Shown: positions 17,269 through 26,641 of the stretch, in pieces
Layout: each line of letters opens with the position of its first letter
Position numbering within the stretch: position 1 is the first letter of the stretch
Origin: Gammaproteobacteria bacterium TMED112
Lineage (GTDB): Bacteria > Pseudomonadota > Gammaproteobacteria > Magnimaribacterales > TMED112
DNA length: 53,370 nucleotides
NCBI GenBank assembly: GCA_002170245.2
Contig: NHFN02000019.1
Coordinates: 4,836 to 58,205 of the forward strand
Reading direction: 5' to 3'
The notes under the pieces: generated by a model
Databases searched by the model: none
Told to the model about the DNA's origin: nothing
Seen by the model: only the letters and a program-made list of their open reading frames with translations
Program-made: the position numbers and the translations under genes

Positions 17269-18266
17269 AAATATTGCATTGTAAAGAATATGGACCTGTA
17301 GAGAATCTTGTTTGGGAAGATATTGATTCTCGTGAACCAGGAGATAATGAAGTTTTAATCTCAATAAAAGCTGCGGCTTTAAACTTTCCTGACTATTTAA
17401 TTGTGCAGGGCCTTTATCAGTTTAAGCCTGAAGTTCCTTTTGCCCCAGGAAATGAGGGTGCAGGTATTATTAAAAAAATTGGGAAGAATGTTACTCGTGT
17501 TAAAGAAGGTGATCGAGTTTCTTTTATGCTGCCCTATGGTGCTTTTGCTGAAGAGGCATGCACACATGAGCTTGGAGTATTTCCGATTTCTGATGACATT
17601 ACATTTGAAATGGCAGCATCATATCAAATGGCTTATGGCACAAGTTATCATGCTTTAATTCAAAGAGGCCAACTTACTGAACACGATGAAGTCTTAGTGC
17701 TTGGAGCATCAGGAGGTGTTGGTTTAGCGGCTGTGGACATCGCCAAAGCCAAAGGTGCTAGAGTTGTAGCTGGAGTATCAACTGATGAGAAAGCAAAAAT
17801 TTGCCGTGATTATAATGTTGACGATGTTGTGGTTTATGGTAATGGGCCGCAAGACAAAGATGCATCAAAAGCTTTTGCAGCTGAACTAAAATCTAAGAGC
17901 AGAAATGGTGGTTATAGTATTATTTATGATCCTATCGGCGACTGTTATACGGAGCCTGCATTCAGATCTATCGGCTGGAAAGGCAGGTACCTTGTAGTAG
18001 GTTTTGCCGCTGGGCAGATACCTAAATTACCTATCAACTTAACCCTTTTAAAAGGTGCATCACTGGTTGGTGTTTTCTGGGGGAGTTTTACTGGTCTTGA
18101 AACGGCAACGAACCAACAAAATATTGTGGATATAAATGAAATGTTGGTTGACGGTAAAATTAAACCTTTAATTTCAGAAACTTTCCCAATGGAAAGGGCT
18201 GGTGAAGCCATTAAAATGATTGGTAATAGAAAAGTAATAGGAAAGGTAGTTTTAGTAAATAATTGA
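17265..18266 (+). CDS. Zinc-independent MDR-family NADPH:quinone oxidoreductase
   Basis: A 333-residue medium-chain dehydrogenase/reductase of the quinone oxidoreductase branch. It has the GroES-like N-terminal domain with NFPDYLIVQGLY (40-51) and FAPGNEGAG (59-67), lacks the catalytic zinc cysteine/histidine set, and has the NADPH-binding motif GASGGVGLAA (147-156). The substrate could be a quinone or an enoyl/acryloyl thioester; sequence alone does not decide. It is translationally coupled to gshA by an ATGA overlap, which suggests a redox-protection role (inference). Confidence 0.85.
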   Translation: MKILHCKEYGPVENLVWEDIDSREPGDNEVLISIKAAALNFPDYLIVQGLYQFKPEVPFAPGNEGAGIIKKIGKNVTRVKEGDRVSFMLPYGAFAEEACTHELGVFPISDDITFEMAASYQMAYGTSYHALIQRGQLTEHDEVLVLGASGGVGLAAVDIAKAKGARVVAGVSTDEKAKICRDYNVDDVVVYGNGPQDKDASKAFAAELKSKSRNGGYSIIYDPIGDCYTEPAFRSIGWKGRYLVVGFAAGQIPKLPINLTLLKGASLVGVFWGSFTGLETATNQQNIVDINEMLVDGKIKPLISETFPMERAGEAIKMIGNRKVIGKVVLVNN

Positions 18267-18271
18267 TTTAT

Positions 18272-18895
18272 TTATTGAGAGACAAGTAAAGATTTAATTA
18301 CAAGAGACATGGAAGAGCTATTGAATGGTGCCTTAAATATTCCAATAACTTCTGCTTTTGAATTAACAACTATCAGGTGATTGGTGTGAGATATTATCCT
18401 TTGATTCATATGGTTTTCCATGGGGGCTAATTTTTCAACACCGAGCTGATAACCGAGCTTCACAACTTCAGGCATTTCACCAGACACGCCTATGAAATCT
18501 TCGTCAAAGGCTGTTACATAACTTTTTAATCTTTCTAGAGTATCAATTTGAGGATCAAAGCTTATTAAATAATATGAAATATCATCTGTCTCAATTTTTT
18601 CAAAAATCTGTCGCATCACAGACATCATTACTGGACACTCTGTGGGGCAACTGGAGTAACCAAAATAAAGAAAATTAAGGCTTTGTTTTTTAAGAATCTC
18701 TTTTGTGAAAATATCTCCGTTATGATCAATTAGATTAAAATCCCTCAGCTCCTGAAAGCTTCCATAGCCATAATAACCGTTTACTTTCATTTCTTCAGGA
18801 GAAAGAATTCTTGGCTGACTTATTCTCCAAACAGAATAAAATAAAAGGAATAAGACTACAGAAAATAGTATAAAAGTTAGTAAATTTTTAGACAT
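18272..18895 (-). CDS. SCO1/SenC copper chaperone for cytochrome oxidase
   Basis: A 207-residue membrane-anchored thioredoxin-like protein: one hydrophobic anchor at 6-22, the copper-binding CPTEC (C83 and C87) and a histidine ligand in ISHTNH (H170 or H173). SCO proteins mature the CuA centre of cytochrome oxidase subunit II. It is the last gene of the SURF1-to-SCO operon and overlaps ctaB by 8 nt. In Pseudomonas a senC gene ends the same cluster. Confidence 0.9.
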   Translation of the reverse strand: MSKNLLTFILFSVVLFLLFYSVWRISQPRILSPEEMKVNGYYGYGSFQELRDFNLIDHNGDIFTKEILKKQSLNFLYFGYSSCPTECPVMMSVMRQIFEKIETDDISYYLISFDPQIDTLERLKSYVTAFDEDFIGVSGEMPEVVKLGYQLGVEKLAPMENHMNQRIISHTNHLIVVNSKAEVIGIFKAPFNSSSMSLVIKSLLVSQ

Positions 18896-19748
18896 AGAGC
18901 ATTATTAAGAAATCTATGTAAGTTGCCAAGAAGAAAAGAAGCATATATCTTACGGAAAAATTAAAAATCTTCATAGAAAGTTGATTGTTTTCATCATTTA
19001 GATATTCAATACACAGATATATAAAGTAAAAATTTAAAGCTGTGGTAGAGATTAGATAGAAATACCCTGTTAAGCCATAAAAAAATGGTGCCAAAGAGGC
19101 TCCTAATAGCAATACTGCATAAATAATCATTTCTTTTTTTGTTCTTGAAACACCTTTTGCAATAGGCATCATTGGTACCCCCTCTTTTTTGTATTCATCC
19201 ATTCTATCAATTGCTAGAGGCCAAAAGTGTGGCGGGGTCCACAGGAAAATTATTAATACCAAGATTAGTGGTAACAGTGATATTTCATTAGTTACAGCAG
19301 TCCATCCTATTAATGGTGGAAGTGCTCCTGATAGCCCACCAATAACGATATTTTGTGGTGTAGACCACTTTAAATATATTGTATAAACCAGGCTGTAAAA
19401 AATAAATCCAAATGTGGTGATGAAAAGAGTTAAAAGGTTTGAGAAATACAGTAACAAACTAGAACCAATGAATAATAAGATAGCTGTGAAGGTTAAGGCT
19501 TGTGACAACGTGATATCCCCTGTGGCAAGTGGCCTTTTTTTTGTTCTCTCCATATTCTTGTCAGACTCTCTATCAAATATTTGATTTAACGAAGCAGAAG
19601 AAGCAGCTAAAAGAGCAAAACCAAGCAAACTTGCAAGGCTTGAAAAAATATTCGAATAAAACTCAATTGTTAAAAGCATGCCAACAAGTGCTGTAAGTGT
19701 TAAAAGTAGAACAATTTTTGGCTTACATAGATTTAAGAAACTTGCCAT
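18888..19748 (-). CDS. ctaB: Protoheme IX farnesyltransferase (heme O synthase)
   Basis: Adds a farnesyl group to heme B to make heme O, the precursor of heme A. This 286-residue UbiA-family membrane protein has about eight or nine hydrophobic segments; the prenyl-diphosphate motif is NQIFDRESD with ERTKKRPLATG, and the second Asp-rich loop is DRMDEYKKEG. It sits between ctaA (4 nt gap) and SCO (8 nt overlap). The symbol cyoE is used in other genomes. Confidence 0.95.
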   Translation of the reverse strand: MASFLNLCKPKIVLLLTLTALVGMLLTIEFYSNIFSSLASLLGFALLAASSASLNQIFDRESDKNMERTKKRPLATGDITLSQALTFTAILLFIGSSLLLYFSNLLTLFITTFGFIFYSLVYTIYLKWSTPQNIVIGGLSGALPPLIGWTAVTNEISLLPLILVLIIFLWTPPHFWPLAIDRMDEYKKEGVPMMPIAKGVSRTKKEMIIYAVLLLGASLAPFFYGLTGYFYLISTTALNFYFIYLCIEYLNDENNQLSMKIFNFSVRYMLLFFLATYIDFLIMLYV

Positions 19749-19752
19749 AAGA

Positions 19753-20724
19753 TTAAGCTCTCCTGAACGCTAGGAAAGTCATAACAACAAAAGACAAAAA
19801 CAACATCACACCTACTATATTGTGCGCAACTGCATTCCACAATGGAAGGGAGCTCAGAATATTATTAACTCCTAAAAAGATCTGAATACCTAATATGGAT
19901 AAAAAACCTATGACGATTAATTTAGACTCATTTGACCAAAGCTTAGCTGCCAGAAAGATAGAGTAGATAAAAACAATTATGGCTCCTATTCTATGTGTTA
20001 AGTGAATAGCTACTCGAGCCTCATTACTCATTTGCCCATATAGGTAATTTGGCCCAATTGACTGAAATAAATTGAAACCTTCTTCGAAGTTAGTATTTGG
20101 TATCAATTCTCCCTGGCAATATGGTAAGTCTAAACAAGCTCTTGCAGCATAATTTGTAGATGTCCAAGCGCCTAAGAAGATTTGAAAAACTATCAAGACA
20201 AATCCTATTAGAATATATGGTTTATTTCGAACTAATATTAGATATGAGTTAGTTATCTTTAAAGATTTCATGAAAATTATTAAAAATAATGAGGTAACTA
20301 TCATTGCCCCAAAAAGATGAGTGGTAACAATTAATGGATGTAACTTTAAGCTTACAGTTAAATATCCAAAAATACCTTGACCTATTATTATCAAGAGTAA
20401 TGCCAATGACTCTGTTTTCATTTTTTGTTTCGCGAATGCAATTGATACAAGCGCAATAGCTAAGAGGCCCAATGCTGCTGCAAAATATCTATGAACTACC
20501 TCAGGAATTATTTTATCGATCTCTACTGGTGAATTAGGATATAAGTTTTCAGCTATCGCTATCTCATCTGGAGTTGTTGGAAAAGTGACAAAGCCATAAC
20601 ACCCTGGCCAATCAGGACAACCGAGCCCTGCATCAGCCAATCTTGTCCAAGCGCCTAAGCCTATTACAATAAAACAAAACCCCACACCAATCGCTGCAAA
20701 TACTTTCGTGTTAAAAATATTCAT
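19753..20724 (-). CDS. ctaA: Heme A synthase (COX15/CtaA)
   Basis: Oxidises the heme O methyl group to the formyl of heme A. The 323-residue membrane protein has eight predicted helices, histidines expected to ligate heme (in EVVHRYFAA, THLFGA, THRIGA and AHNIVG), and extracytoplasmic cysteine pairs in GCPDWPGC and CLDLPYC. It starts inside the preceding gene with a 4-nt overlap. Its presence shows that the neighbouring oxidase uses heme A. Confidence 0.94.
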   Translation of the reverse strand: MNIFNTKVFAAIGVGFCFIVIGLGAWTRLADAGLGCPDWPGCYGFVTFPTTPDEIAIAENLYPNSPVEIDKIIPEVVHRYFAAALGLLAIALVSIAFAKQKMKTESLALLLIIIGQGIFGYLTVSLKLHPLIVTTHLFGAMIVTSLFLIIFMKSLKITNSYLILVRNKPYILIGFVLIVFQIFLGAWTSTNYAARACLDLPYCQGELIPNTNFEEGFNLFQSIGPNYLYGQMSNEARVAIHLTHRIGAIIVFIYSIFLAAKLWSNESKLIVIGFLSILGIQIFLGVNNILSSLPLWNAVAHNIVGVMLFLSFVVMTFLAFRRA

Positions 20725-21275
20725 AATATTTGTTTCACCTCCTCAAAAATTTCATTAAAAGTAAGGTCTGATTTAAACTCCCATATAAGAAGAGAAAAAG
20801 AATCCACTAAAAGCAACGAGTTTGATGTGTAAGGATCTTGAATCCTACCTTTAGTATGATTTTTAAATAAATCATCCTTATCGTATAAATAAATTACACC
20901 TGGAAAACTAGTTCTTAACTCTTTAGCACTCTCAAACTTATCTTTATCTTTGTAAACTACCATTCTTAATAATCTGTGTCCCTCCCTCCTTAGGGTTAGT
21001 TTTGAACTTCTAGCAACATCATATATATCCTTACTCAATTCAAGATTATTAAAATTATCAAAATACACAAAGTAGAATTTTCCTGGAGTAAATTGAAATT
21101 TATCTCCATCTTCTCTAATCAAATTGATATCTGTAATTTCAATCTTTGGTTCAATGGGAATCCCTTTGGTATAGATTTCAGGTTTATAGCCTAAGAAATA
21201 TGTGAGTGTTGATGTAGTTAATGTCAAAAGAGGGATTAACAAAATTATGAGCGCTAGTCTGTATTGTCTATCCAT
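20721..21275 (-). CDS. Uncharacterised membrane-anchored protein of the cox cluster (PA0111 position)
   Basis: I cannot assign a biochemical function. The 184 residues start with one transmembrane anchor (about 7-28), and the rest is likely periplasmic: a stretch KFYFVYFDN resembling the beta strand that starts thioredoxin-like SCO folds, then a segment with GVIYLYDKDD and a C-terminal half ending in LLVDSFSLLIWEF. It has no CxxxC pair. It overlaps SURF1 by 8 nt and ctaA by 4 nt. Pseudomonas has an unnamed gene at the same place between SURF1 and COX15. I infer a role in oxidase or heme A assembly. Confidence 0.7.
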   Translation of the reverse strand: MDRQYRLALIILLIPLLTLTTSTLTYFLGYKPEIYTKGIPIEPKIEITDINLIREDGDKFQFTPGKFYFVYFDNFNNLELSKDIYDVARSSKLTLRREGHRLLRMVVYKDKDKFESAKELRTSFPGVIYLYDKDDLFKNHTKGRIQDPYTSNSLLLVDSFSLLIWEFKSDLTFNEIFEEVKQIL

Positions 21276-21957
21276 CTTTTCTCCTATATGCGTAAACGGT
21301 CAATATTATTAGGGCCGCACACAAACCAAACCATTGTATGGCATATCCTATATGTTTGCTTGCAGACATATTTACAGGCTTTTCAATTAAATCTAGTTTT
21401 TCTTCTTGCCTTACACCCAAATTAAATAAAAAATTATGTAAATATATATCCTTTTTAAAATTAAATTTATCAGAGATATATCTTGAGTCGAATTCCTGAA
21501 TAATTCTGATGTCAGATTCTTCAATATTTTTTACAAAAGAATTATTCTCTTTTTTAAGGACAGTCCCCTCAAGTTCTCTCTTATCTTTTGGCACAATAAT
21601 GCTTGGAAGATCATTTTTAATCATGTTCCTCGGAACAAAACCTCGATGCACAAAAATTAATGACCCATCAGCGACTTCAAACAAATGATAAATTTTAAAA
21701 CCAGCCTTACCTTTTAATATTGCGTTGTCTTCATATATTACAAGGTCTTTGAAGCTTCCTGACATTTTTATGGGCTGCCAGTTTTTGTAAGTTTTGCTTT
21801 GCTCAAGATTAATTGACGGTCTTGATAGCAGTTCGTCATAATTGGCGATAATTATGTTTTTTTCTTCTGCTCTTTGTATTTGCCAGAAACCAAGACTAAT
21901 TGTTATAGGAGCAAAAATAATTGCAAAAATTAATATCTTTGATTTAAAGCTATTCAA
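21268..21957 (-). CDS. SURF1 family cytochrome oxidase assembly protein
   Basis: Assembly factor thought to help heme A insertion into subunit I. The 229 residues show the SURF1 layout: an N-terminal helix (8-25) followed by LGFWQIQRAEEK, a periplasmic domain with VHRGFVPRN, and a C-terminal helix preceded by KHIGYAIQWFGL. The start is a TTG at 21957. The divergent DUF2909 gene begins only 15 nt away, so both promoters must lie in or overlap the coding sequences. Confidence 0.9.
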   Translation of the reverse strand: MNSFKSKILIFAIIFAPITISLGFWQIQRAEEKNIIIANYDELLSRPSINLEQSKTYKNWQPIKMSGSFKDLVIYEDNAILKGKAGFKIYHLFEVADGSLIFVHRGFVPRNMIKNDLPSIIVPKDKRELEGTVLKKENNSFVKNIEESDIRIIQEFDSRYISDKFNFKKDIYLHNFLFNLGVRQEEKLDLIEKPVNMSASKHIGYAIQWFGLCAALIILTVYAYRRKDG

Positions 21958-21972
21958 TGTTTTAATATCTCC

Positions 21973-22185
21973 GTGTTAAAAACTATCGTATTTATTTTAC
22001 TTATATTGGTTTTAATAAGCTTGGCGTCAAGCTTAGTATTTCTTTTCATTGATAGGGGTAAACCAAACAGAAAGCGCATCATGTATGGATTAGGTTTTAG
22101 AGTTACTCTCGGTGCAATTTTAATTATTCTCATAGTTTATGGCATAGCAACAGGGCAACTTGGCAACCAAGCGCCCTGGGGTTAA
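21973..22185 (+). CDS. DUF2909-like twin-transmembrane protein
   Basis: A 70-residue protein with two hydrophobic segments (2-24 and 42-62) separated by a basic loop containing DRGKPNRKRIMYGLGFRV. This matches the small DUF2909 family found between coxIII and SURF1 in many gammaproteobacteria; its function is unknown. The start is GTG. It is the only plus-strand gene within the oxidase region, and its stop codon interlocks with that of coxC (TTAA at 22182-22185). Confidence 0.8.
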   Translation: MLKTIVFILLILVLISLASSLVFLFIDRGKPNRKRIMYGLGFRVTLGAILIILIVYGIATGQLGNQAPWG

Positions 22186-23108
22186 AGGATATAGACAAAC
22201 AGAAATAAACAAACCCAAACTACATCTACGAAATGCCAGTACCAAGATGCTGCTTCAAAACCAAAATGTTCTTTATCAGTGAAATGGTTAAAACCAGCGG
22301 ATCTCGCGAGTTGTGTTGCAAGAAAAATTCCACCAATCAGAACGTGCATACCGTGGAATCCAGTAAGCATAAAAAATGTGGTTCCATATACGCCTGAGTT
22401 TAGTTGTAACCCTAAGTGAGCGTAAGCTTCATAATATTCAAGAGCTTGCAAAATAACAAAAATAAAGGCAAGAGACACAGTAATCGCTAACCAAAAATTA
22501 AATCTTTTTCTATTGTTGTCTTTAAGTGCCATATGGGCAAAGTGAACAGTGCCGCTAGATGTGAGAAGAACTATGGTGTTATAAAGTGGTAGCCACGTTC
22601 CAATATCTCGTAAACTATGAAGGTACATATTCTCTTCAGGTCCTTTTGTCAAAGCCTGATCACCCATCAAGCTTTGTTCTGGTGTGATCATTGGAGGCCA
22701 CGTTGCTTCAAATTCAGGCCAAAGCAGATCACCTGCTAAACCTTTTGCAGTTGCCCCTTCTCCACCAAGCCATGGTATAGAGAATGTTCTTATATAAAAT
22801 AACGCACCAAAAAAAGCGGCAAAGAACATGACTTCAGAGAAAATGAACCAGCCCATTCCATAAACATATGAGTTATTTAATTGAGGTGTATCTAGTCCAG
22901 CTAAAGATTCTCTTGTAACCACCGAAAACCAATATGCCATAGTGGCAATAACAGCGGCCACACCAAAAAAGAACATTGTTGTGCCTTTGCCCATTACTGC
23001 ATCAGCTGCCCCGACACCAAAAAAAAGCATTGCCACAGCGAAAACAATTGGTATGGAGCTTTTTTCAGGCACATAGTATTTTTGATGGCCTGTTGAATCA
23101 GTGCTCAT
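22182..23108 (-). CDS. coxC: Cytochrome c oxidase subunit III
   Basis: Core membrane subunit of the heme-copper oxidase. It has 308 residues and seven predicted helices, with family landmarks near the C-terminus: FFMLTGFHGMHVLIG and SWYWHFVDVVWVCLFLFVY. An extended loop around residues 100-150 (WPEFEATWPPMITPEQS) is typical of the proteobacterial type. It overlaps Cox11 by 11 nt at its start. Confidence 0.95.
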   Translation of the reverse strand: MSTDSTGHQKYYVPEKSSIPIVFAVAMLFFGVGAADAVMGKGTTMFFFGVAAVIATMAYWFSVVTRESLAGLDTPQLNNSYVYGMGWFIFSEVMFFAAFFGALFYIRTFSIPWLGGEGATAKGLAGDLLWPEFEATWPPMITPEQSLMGDQALTKGPEENMYLHSLRDIGTWLPLYNTIVLLTSSGTVHFAHMALKDNNRKRFNFWLAITVSLAFIFVILQALEYYEAYAHLGLQLNSGVYGTTFFMLTGFHGMHVLIGGIFLATQLARSAGFNHFTDKEHFGFEAASWYWHFVDVVWVCLFLFVYIL

Positions 23109-23652
23109 GATTTACTGCTAGTATTTCCTCTCTATCATTTTCAAACAAAGTATATGATAAATAGACGTTATTTACATTCTGACTAAGCTCTGAATCAACA
23201 TAAAACCTTACTGGCCACTCTTGTGTTTCATAGGGATCAAGTGTTTGTTCGCTGAAACAAAAACATTGAATTTTCTTTACGCTTTCAGCAGCTAGACCAG
23301 GGGAAACCGATGGAACTATAGATAGGGTTAATTTTTTGTTTGTGTTGTTAGTTGCGATATAAGAAGTTTTGCTGACTTTGTCCGTTAAGACCTCTAAATT
23401 TGTTTCTGATGGGTAAAAGGTGACAGGGGCTGAGCCATTAACGGTACTTAAAAATCTTATATTTACTTGTCTTTCATATGTTTCATTATTTTTTTTAAAG
23501 AAATCTGATGGTCCATATATTTTCCCATTCAAACCAGTTACTTCACAAAATACATTATAAAGCGGAACTAGCATGAACGAAAAAAAGAACATAAAGATGA
23601 CTGCACCAAGCAAAGATACAAAAACCTTGTTCTTTAAGGGTCCGTTACTCAT
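23098..23652 (-). CDS. ctaG: Cytochrome c oxidase assembly protein Cox11/CtaG
   Basis: Delivers copper to the CuB site of subunit I. The 184-residue protein has one N-terminal membrane anchor (about 9-31), a periplasmic immunoglobulin-like domain and the copper-binding CFCF motif in [16 protein letters not shown], followed by the conserved VRFYVD. It overlaps coxA by 4 nt and coxC by 11 nt; the order coxB-coxA-cox11-coxC is the standard operon. Confidence 0.94.
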   Translation of the reverse strand: MSNGPLKNKVFVSLLGAVIFMFFFSFMLVPLYNVFCEVTGLNGKIYGPSDFFKKNNETYERQVNIRFLSTVNGSAPVTFYPSETNLEVLTDKVSKTSYIATNNTNKKLTLSIVPSVSPGLAAESVKKIQCFCFSEQTLDPYETQEWPVRFYVDSELSQNVNNVYLSYTLFENDREEILAVNHEH

Positions 23653-25229
23653 TTAACCTTTGGTGGGACGTCAAATGTGTGATATGGGGCTGGCGAATCG
23701 ACCGTCCACTCAAGACCATCAGCACCATCCCAAACCTGTGGAGTAGCTTTTTTTCCAGCAAATACTGTTTTAACGACAATATACAAAAATAATAGTTGTG
23801 ATAAACCAAATAAAAATGCTCCTACTGAAGAAACAGCATTCCATTCAGCAAATTGCAAAGCATAGTCCGCATATCTCCGTGGCATGCCTGCAAGACCGAC
23901 AAAATGCTGAGGGAAAAATGTAATGTTTACGCCTATAAATGAAAGCCAGAAATGCATTTTACCCATCCTCTCGTCATACATGTTACCTGTCCATTTTGGC
24001 AACCAGTAATAGACTGCAGCCATTATGGAAAATACTGCACCAGGAACAAGAACGTAGTGAAAGTGAGCTACTACAAAATAAGTATCATGATATTGAAAAT
24101 CCGCTGGTGTAATAGCCAGCATTAATCCAGAAAAACCGCCAATTGTGAAGAGAACGACAAATGCTATTGCAAACAACATTGGTGTTTCATACGTAATAGA
24201 GCCTTTAAAAATTGTAGCGCACCAGTTGAAGACTTTTACCCCTGTTGGGATTGCTATGAGCATTGTTGCCCACATAAAAAATAATTCTGCAACAAGAGGC
24301 ATGCCAACTGTAAACATGTGGTGTGCCCAGACCACAAATGACAATACTGCAATAGAAACCATCGCATATACCATAGAAGCGTGACCAAATAATGGTTTTC
24401 TCGAAAAGGTCGAGATTATATGTGATGTAATACCAAATGCAGGCAGTATCATTATATAAACCTCTGGATGTCCAAAAAACCAGAAGACATGTTGAAATAA
24501 AACAGGATCTCCTCCGCCTGCAGCATCAAAAAATGATGTGCCAAAGTATGCATCCATTAATAGCATAGTAACTGCACCGGCTAAGACAGGCATAACTGCA
24601 ATGAGAAGATAAGCTGTAATTAACCACGACCAAACAAACAAAGGCATCTTCATTAATGTCATCCCTGGAGCTCTCATATTCATAATTGTGACTACCACAT
24701 TTATTGAGCCCATAATTGAAGAAGCACCCATAATATGAATAGCGAATACAAAGTAAGCTATGTTTGGATAATTGGTTGATAATGGTGCATAAAAAGTCCA
24801 ACCAAAACCTGGCATACCGCCCTCCATAAATGCTGTTGATAGCAAAATAGAAAAAGCAACTGGCAACAACCAGAAGCTTAGATTATTCATTCTAGGCATA
24901 GCCATGTCTGGAGCTCCAATCTGTAGGGGTATTAACCAGTTAGCAAGACCAACAAAGGCCGGCATCACGCCACCGAAAATCATAATTAAGCCATGCATGG
25001 TTACAAGCTGGTTATATCTTATAGGATCCATTAGCTGTAAGCCTGGCTCAAATAATTCCGCCCTTATACCCATAGCAAACGCTCCACCCAAAAGGAAAGC
25101 TGCAAAAGCAAACCACAAATATAATGTACCAATATCTTTATGGTTTGTTGTTGTTAACCAGCGCATGAAGCCTTTTTGCGGGCCATGATGGTCGTCATGA
25201 TGATTATTATTTTCAACTACTGCACTCAT
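23649..25229 (-). CDS. coxA: Cytochrome c oxidase subunit I
   Basis: Catalytic subunit containing heme a, heme a3 and CuB. The 526 residues show twelve predicted helices, the cross-linked His-Tyr motif in [12 protein letters not shown], the CuB histidine pair in WAHHMF and the heme ligands in HFHYVLV. HPEVY together with the D-channel region near NNLSFW places it with the A-type aa3 oxidases. It begins 9 nt after coxB. Confidence 0.97.
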   Translation of the reverse strand: MSAVVENNNHHDDHHGPQKGFMRWLTTTNHKDIGTLYLWFAFAAFLLGGAFAMGIRAELFEPGLQLMDPIRYNQLVTMHGLIMIFGGVMPAFVGLANWLIPLQIGAPDMAMPRMNNLSFWLLPVAFSILLSTAFMEGGMPGFGWTFYAPLSTNYPNIAYFVFAIHIMGASSIMGSINVVVTIMNMRAPGMTLMKMPLFVWSWLITAYLLIAVMPVLAGAVTMLLMDAYFGTSFFDAAGGGDPVLFQHVFWFFGHPEVYIMILPAFGITSHIISTFSRKPLFGHASMVYAMVSIAVLSFVVWAHHMFTVGMPLVAELFFMWATMLIAIPTGVKVFNWCATIFKGSITYETPMLFAIAFVVLFTIGGFSGLMLAITPADFQYHDTYFVVAHFHYVLVPGAVFSIMAAVYYWLPKWTGNMYDERMGKMHFWLSFIGVNITFFPQHFVGLAGMPRRYADYALQFAEWNAVSSVGAFLFGLSQLLFLYIVVKTVFAGKKATPQVWDGADGLEWTVDSPAPYHTFDVPPKVK

Positions 25230-25238
25230 GTTCTGCTC

Positions 25239-26390
25239 CTATAAATTTGTTTCCTTGTATTCAACTATGTCTTTTGGAATAACAATCTCTCCATCTCCTG
25301 ATCTCTCATTACCCCAAGCTAGTCTAGTAAAAGTTATAACTGAAGCCATCTCTACCTCATTTAGTTGCTCGGCAAATGACTGCATTTGGCTTCCTCTTAT
25401 TCCTTCCATTAAAATTTCTATTTGTTTAGCTTTGTTATTCATTACCACGTCACTACCTGCAAGGGCTGGATAGAAACCAGCAATACCAGCTCCGTTTGTT
25501 TGATGACATGCAGCACATCTAGTCTCATAGATTTCTTCACCTGTTGCAAGCAACTCGTCTGATGACCATTCTTTTTCAGTTAAATATGCAATTTGTTCAA
25601 TAATCTCTCTTTTTGATTGCAGCCATTCTTCATACTCTTCTTGAGTAACTGCCTTAACCACGATAGGCATATATGCGTGTCTTTCGCCACAAAGCTCAGT
25701 GCAGTTGCCTCTATATATTCCGGGAACATTTACCTTCGTCTTAGCAACATTTATAAAGCCTGGTATTGCATCTTGTTTTACTGCAAAGTCACTCATGTAC
25801 CAAGAATGAATTACGTCATTGCTTGTAATTAAAAAACGTACTGGAGTATCTACTGGTATTACTACCGGCTCATCGACTTCTAACAAATAATTCTCATTTT
25901 TTTCAACCCTATTAAATTCGTATTGGTCTGGAGGGGTGGTCAGATTAGAGAAAAAACTCAATGGTTTATTTCCAACTTGTTCGTCAAGGTATTTGTATTG
26001 CCATTTCCATTGCCACCCAACAACCTGTATGTCAATACCGCCTTCCTCAGACTCGTGATCGTATATTTTCTTTAAAGTAATAGAAGCTGGAACAGCCATC
26101 GCTATTAAAATAAGTGTAGGAACAATTGTCCAAAGCATTTCGACTGTGTGGTTTTCTGTGAAGGTTGCAGGCTTTTTGTTGTTCGATCTTCTATATTTCC
26201 ACATGGACCAAAAGAGAATCCCAAAAACTACAACCCCAATAGCTACAACAACAAAAAATATTGTCATGTGCAGTCCAAAAACTTCTTTACTTATATCGGT
26301 TACACCAACAGGCATATTAATGTCTAACCAATCGGCAGACATAAAAAGTGATAAGGGGTAGAGAATAAGTGCCCAGAGCTTGTTCTTCAT
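25239..26390 (-). CDS. coxB: Cytochrome c oxidase subunit II with fused cytochrome c domain
   Basis: Electron-entry subunit, 383 residues. It has an N-terminal hydrophobic leader (4-18), two membrane helices (about 40-63 and 84-104), and a cupredoxin domain with the CuA ligands H195, C230, E232, C234, H238 and M241. A C-terminal extension from about 275 carries a class I cytochrome c with CAACH (292-296), as in caa3-type enzymes. This fused heme can accept electrons from soluble cytochromes such as the c5 encoded at 9430. It is the first gene of the cox operon. Confidence 0.96.
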   Translation of the reverse strand: MKNKLWALILYPLSLFMSADWLDINMPVGVTDISKEVFGLHMTIFFVVVAIGVVVFGILFWSMWKYRRSNNKKPATFTENHTVEMLWTIVPTLILIAMAVPASITLKKIYDHESEEGGIDIQVVGWQWKWQYKYLDEQVGNKPLSFFSNLTTPPDQYEFNRVEKNENYLLEVDEPVVIPVDTPVRFLITSNDVIHSWYMSDFAVKQDAIPGFINVAKTKVNVPGIYRGNCTELCGERHAYMPIVVKAVTQEEYEEWLQSKREIIEQIAYLTEKEWSSDELLATGEEIYETRCAACHQTNGAGIAGFYPALAGSDVVMNNKAKQIEILMEGIRGSQMQSFAEQLNEVEMASVITFTRLAWGNERSGDGEIVIPKDIVEYKETNL

Positions 26391-26396
26391 GTACGC

Positions 26397-26427
26397 AATA
26401 TACTACTATAAATACTGTTAATGTCGA
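26397..26427 (-). promoter_or_regulatory. Possible coxB promoter
   Basis: On the minus strand, TCGACA (26427-26422) is followed after 19 bp by TATATT (26402-26397), which ends 6 nt before the coxB ATG. A second reading uses TAGTAT with a 16-bp spacer. Either would give an almost leaderless transcript. Confidence 0.3.
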
Positions 26428-26455
26428 GTAATAAACGCCACTAATGTATAGTTTT

Positions 26456-26641
26456 TTAATCGTTTATAATTTTAATAGATTCTATGATATTGTTTTCTTT
26501 TTTATCAAATTCATCGCCTTTCATTTTTAGGTATTTGCAAGATACACACCTTATTTCCGAATCGTCATTTTTTAAGACTATTGAATCAATATCTCCGCAT
26601 GATGGGCAAACAGCACCAGCAATAAATTTAAACCCCTTCAT
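26456..26641 (-). CDS. yheV: YheV-family putative zinc ribbon protein
   Basis: A 61-residue protein with the family N-terminus KGFKFIAGAVCPSC and two CxxC pairs (C12/C15 and C32/C35) that should bind one zinc ion. E. coli YheV shares the RFIAGAVCP opening and the spacing. Function is unknown. The ATG at 26641 overlaps the aroE end by 14 nt, so it is the last gene of the purE-tsaC-hemF-aroE-yheV run. Confidence 0.85.
   Translation of the reverse strand: MKGFKFIAGAVCPSCGDIDSIVLKNDDSEIRCVSCKYLKMKGDEFDKKENNIIESIKIIND

Noticed and set aside
22592-22607. Other CACGT-containing sequences (for example in coxC and dnaA near 40608) as parS sites
   Set aside because: They lack the TGTT and AACA arms; only the two sites in recF match.
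23649-25229. Plus-strand ORFs opposite coxA and coxB (for example 24904-25188 and 25228-25473)
   Set aside because: They are fully overlapped by strongly conserved oxidase genes and show no independent signal.
26403-26455. Search for a terminator between yheV and coxB
   Set aside because: No stem longer than a few pairs and no T-tract in the coxB direction; the operons may not be separated by a hairpin.
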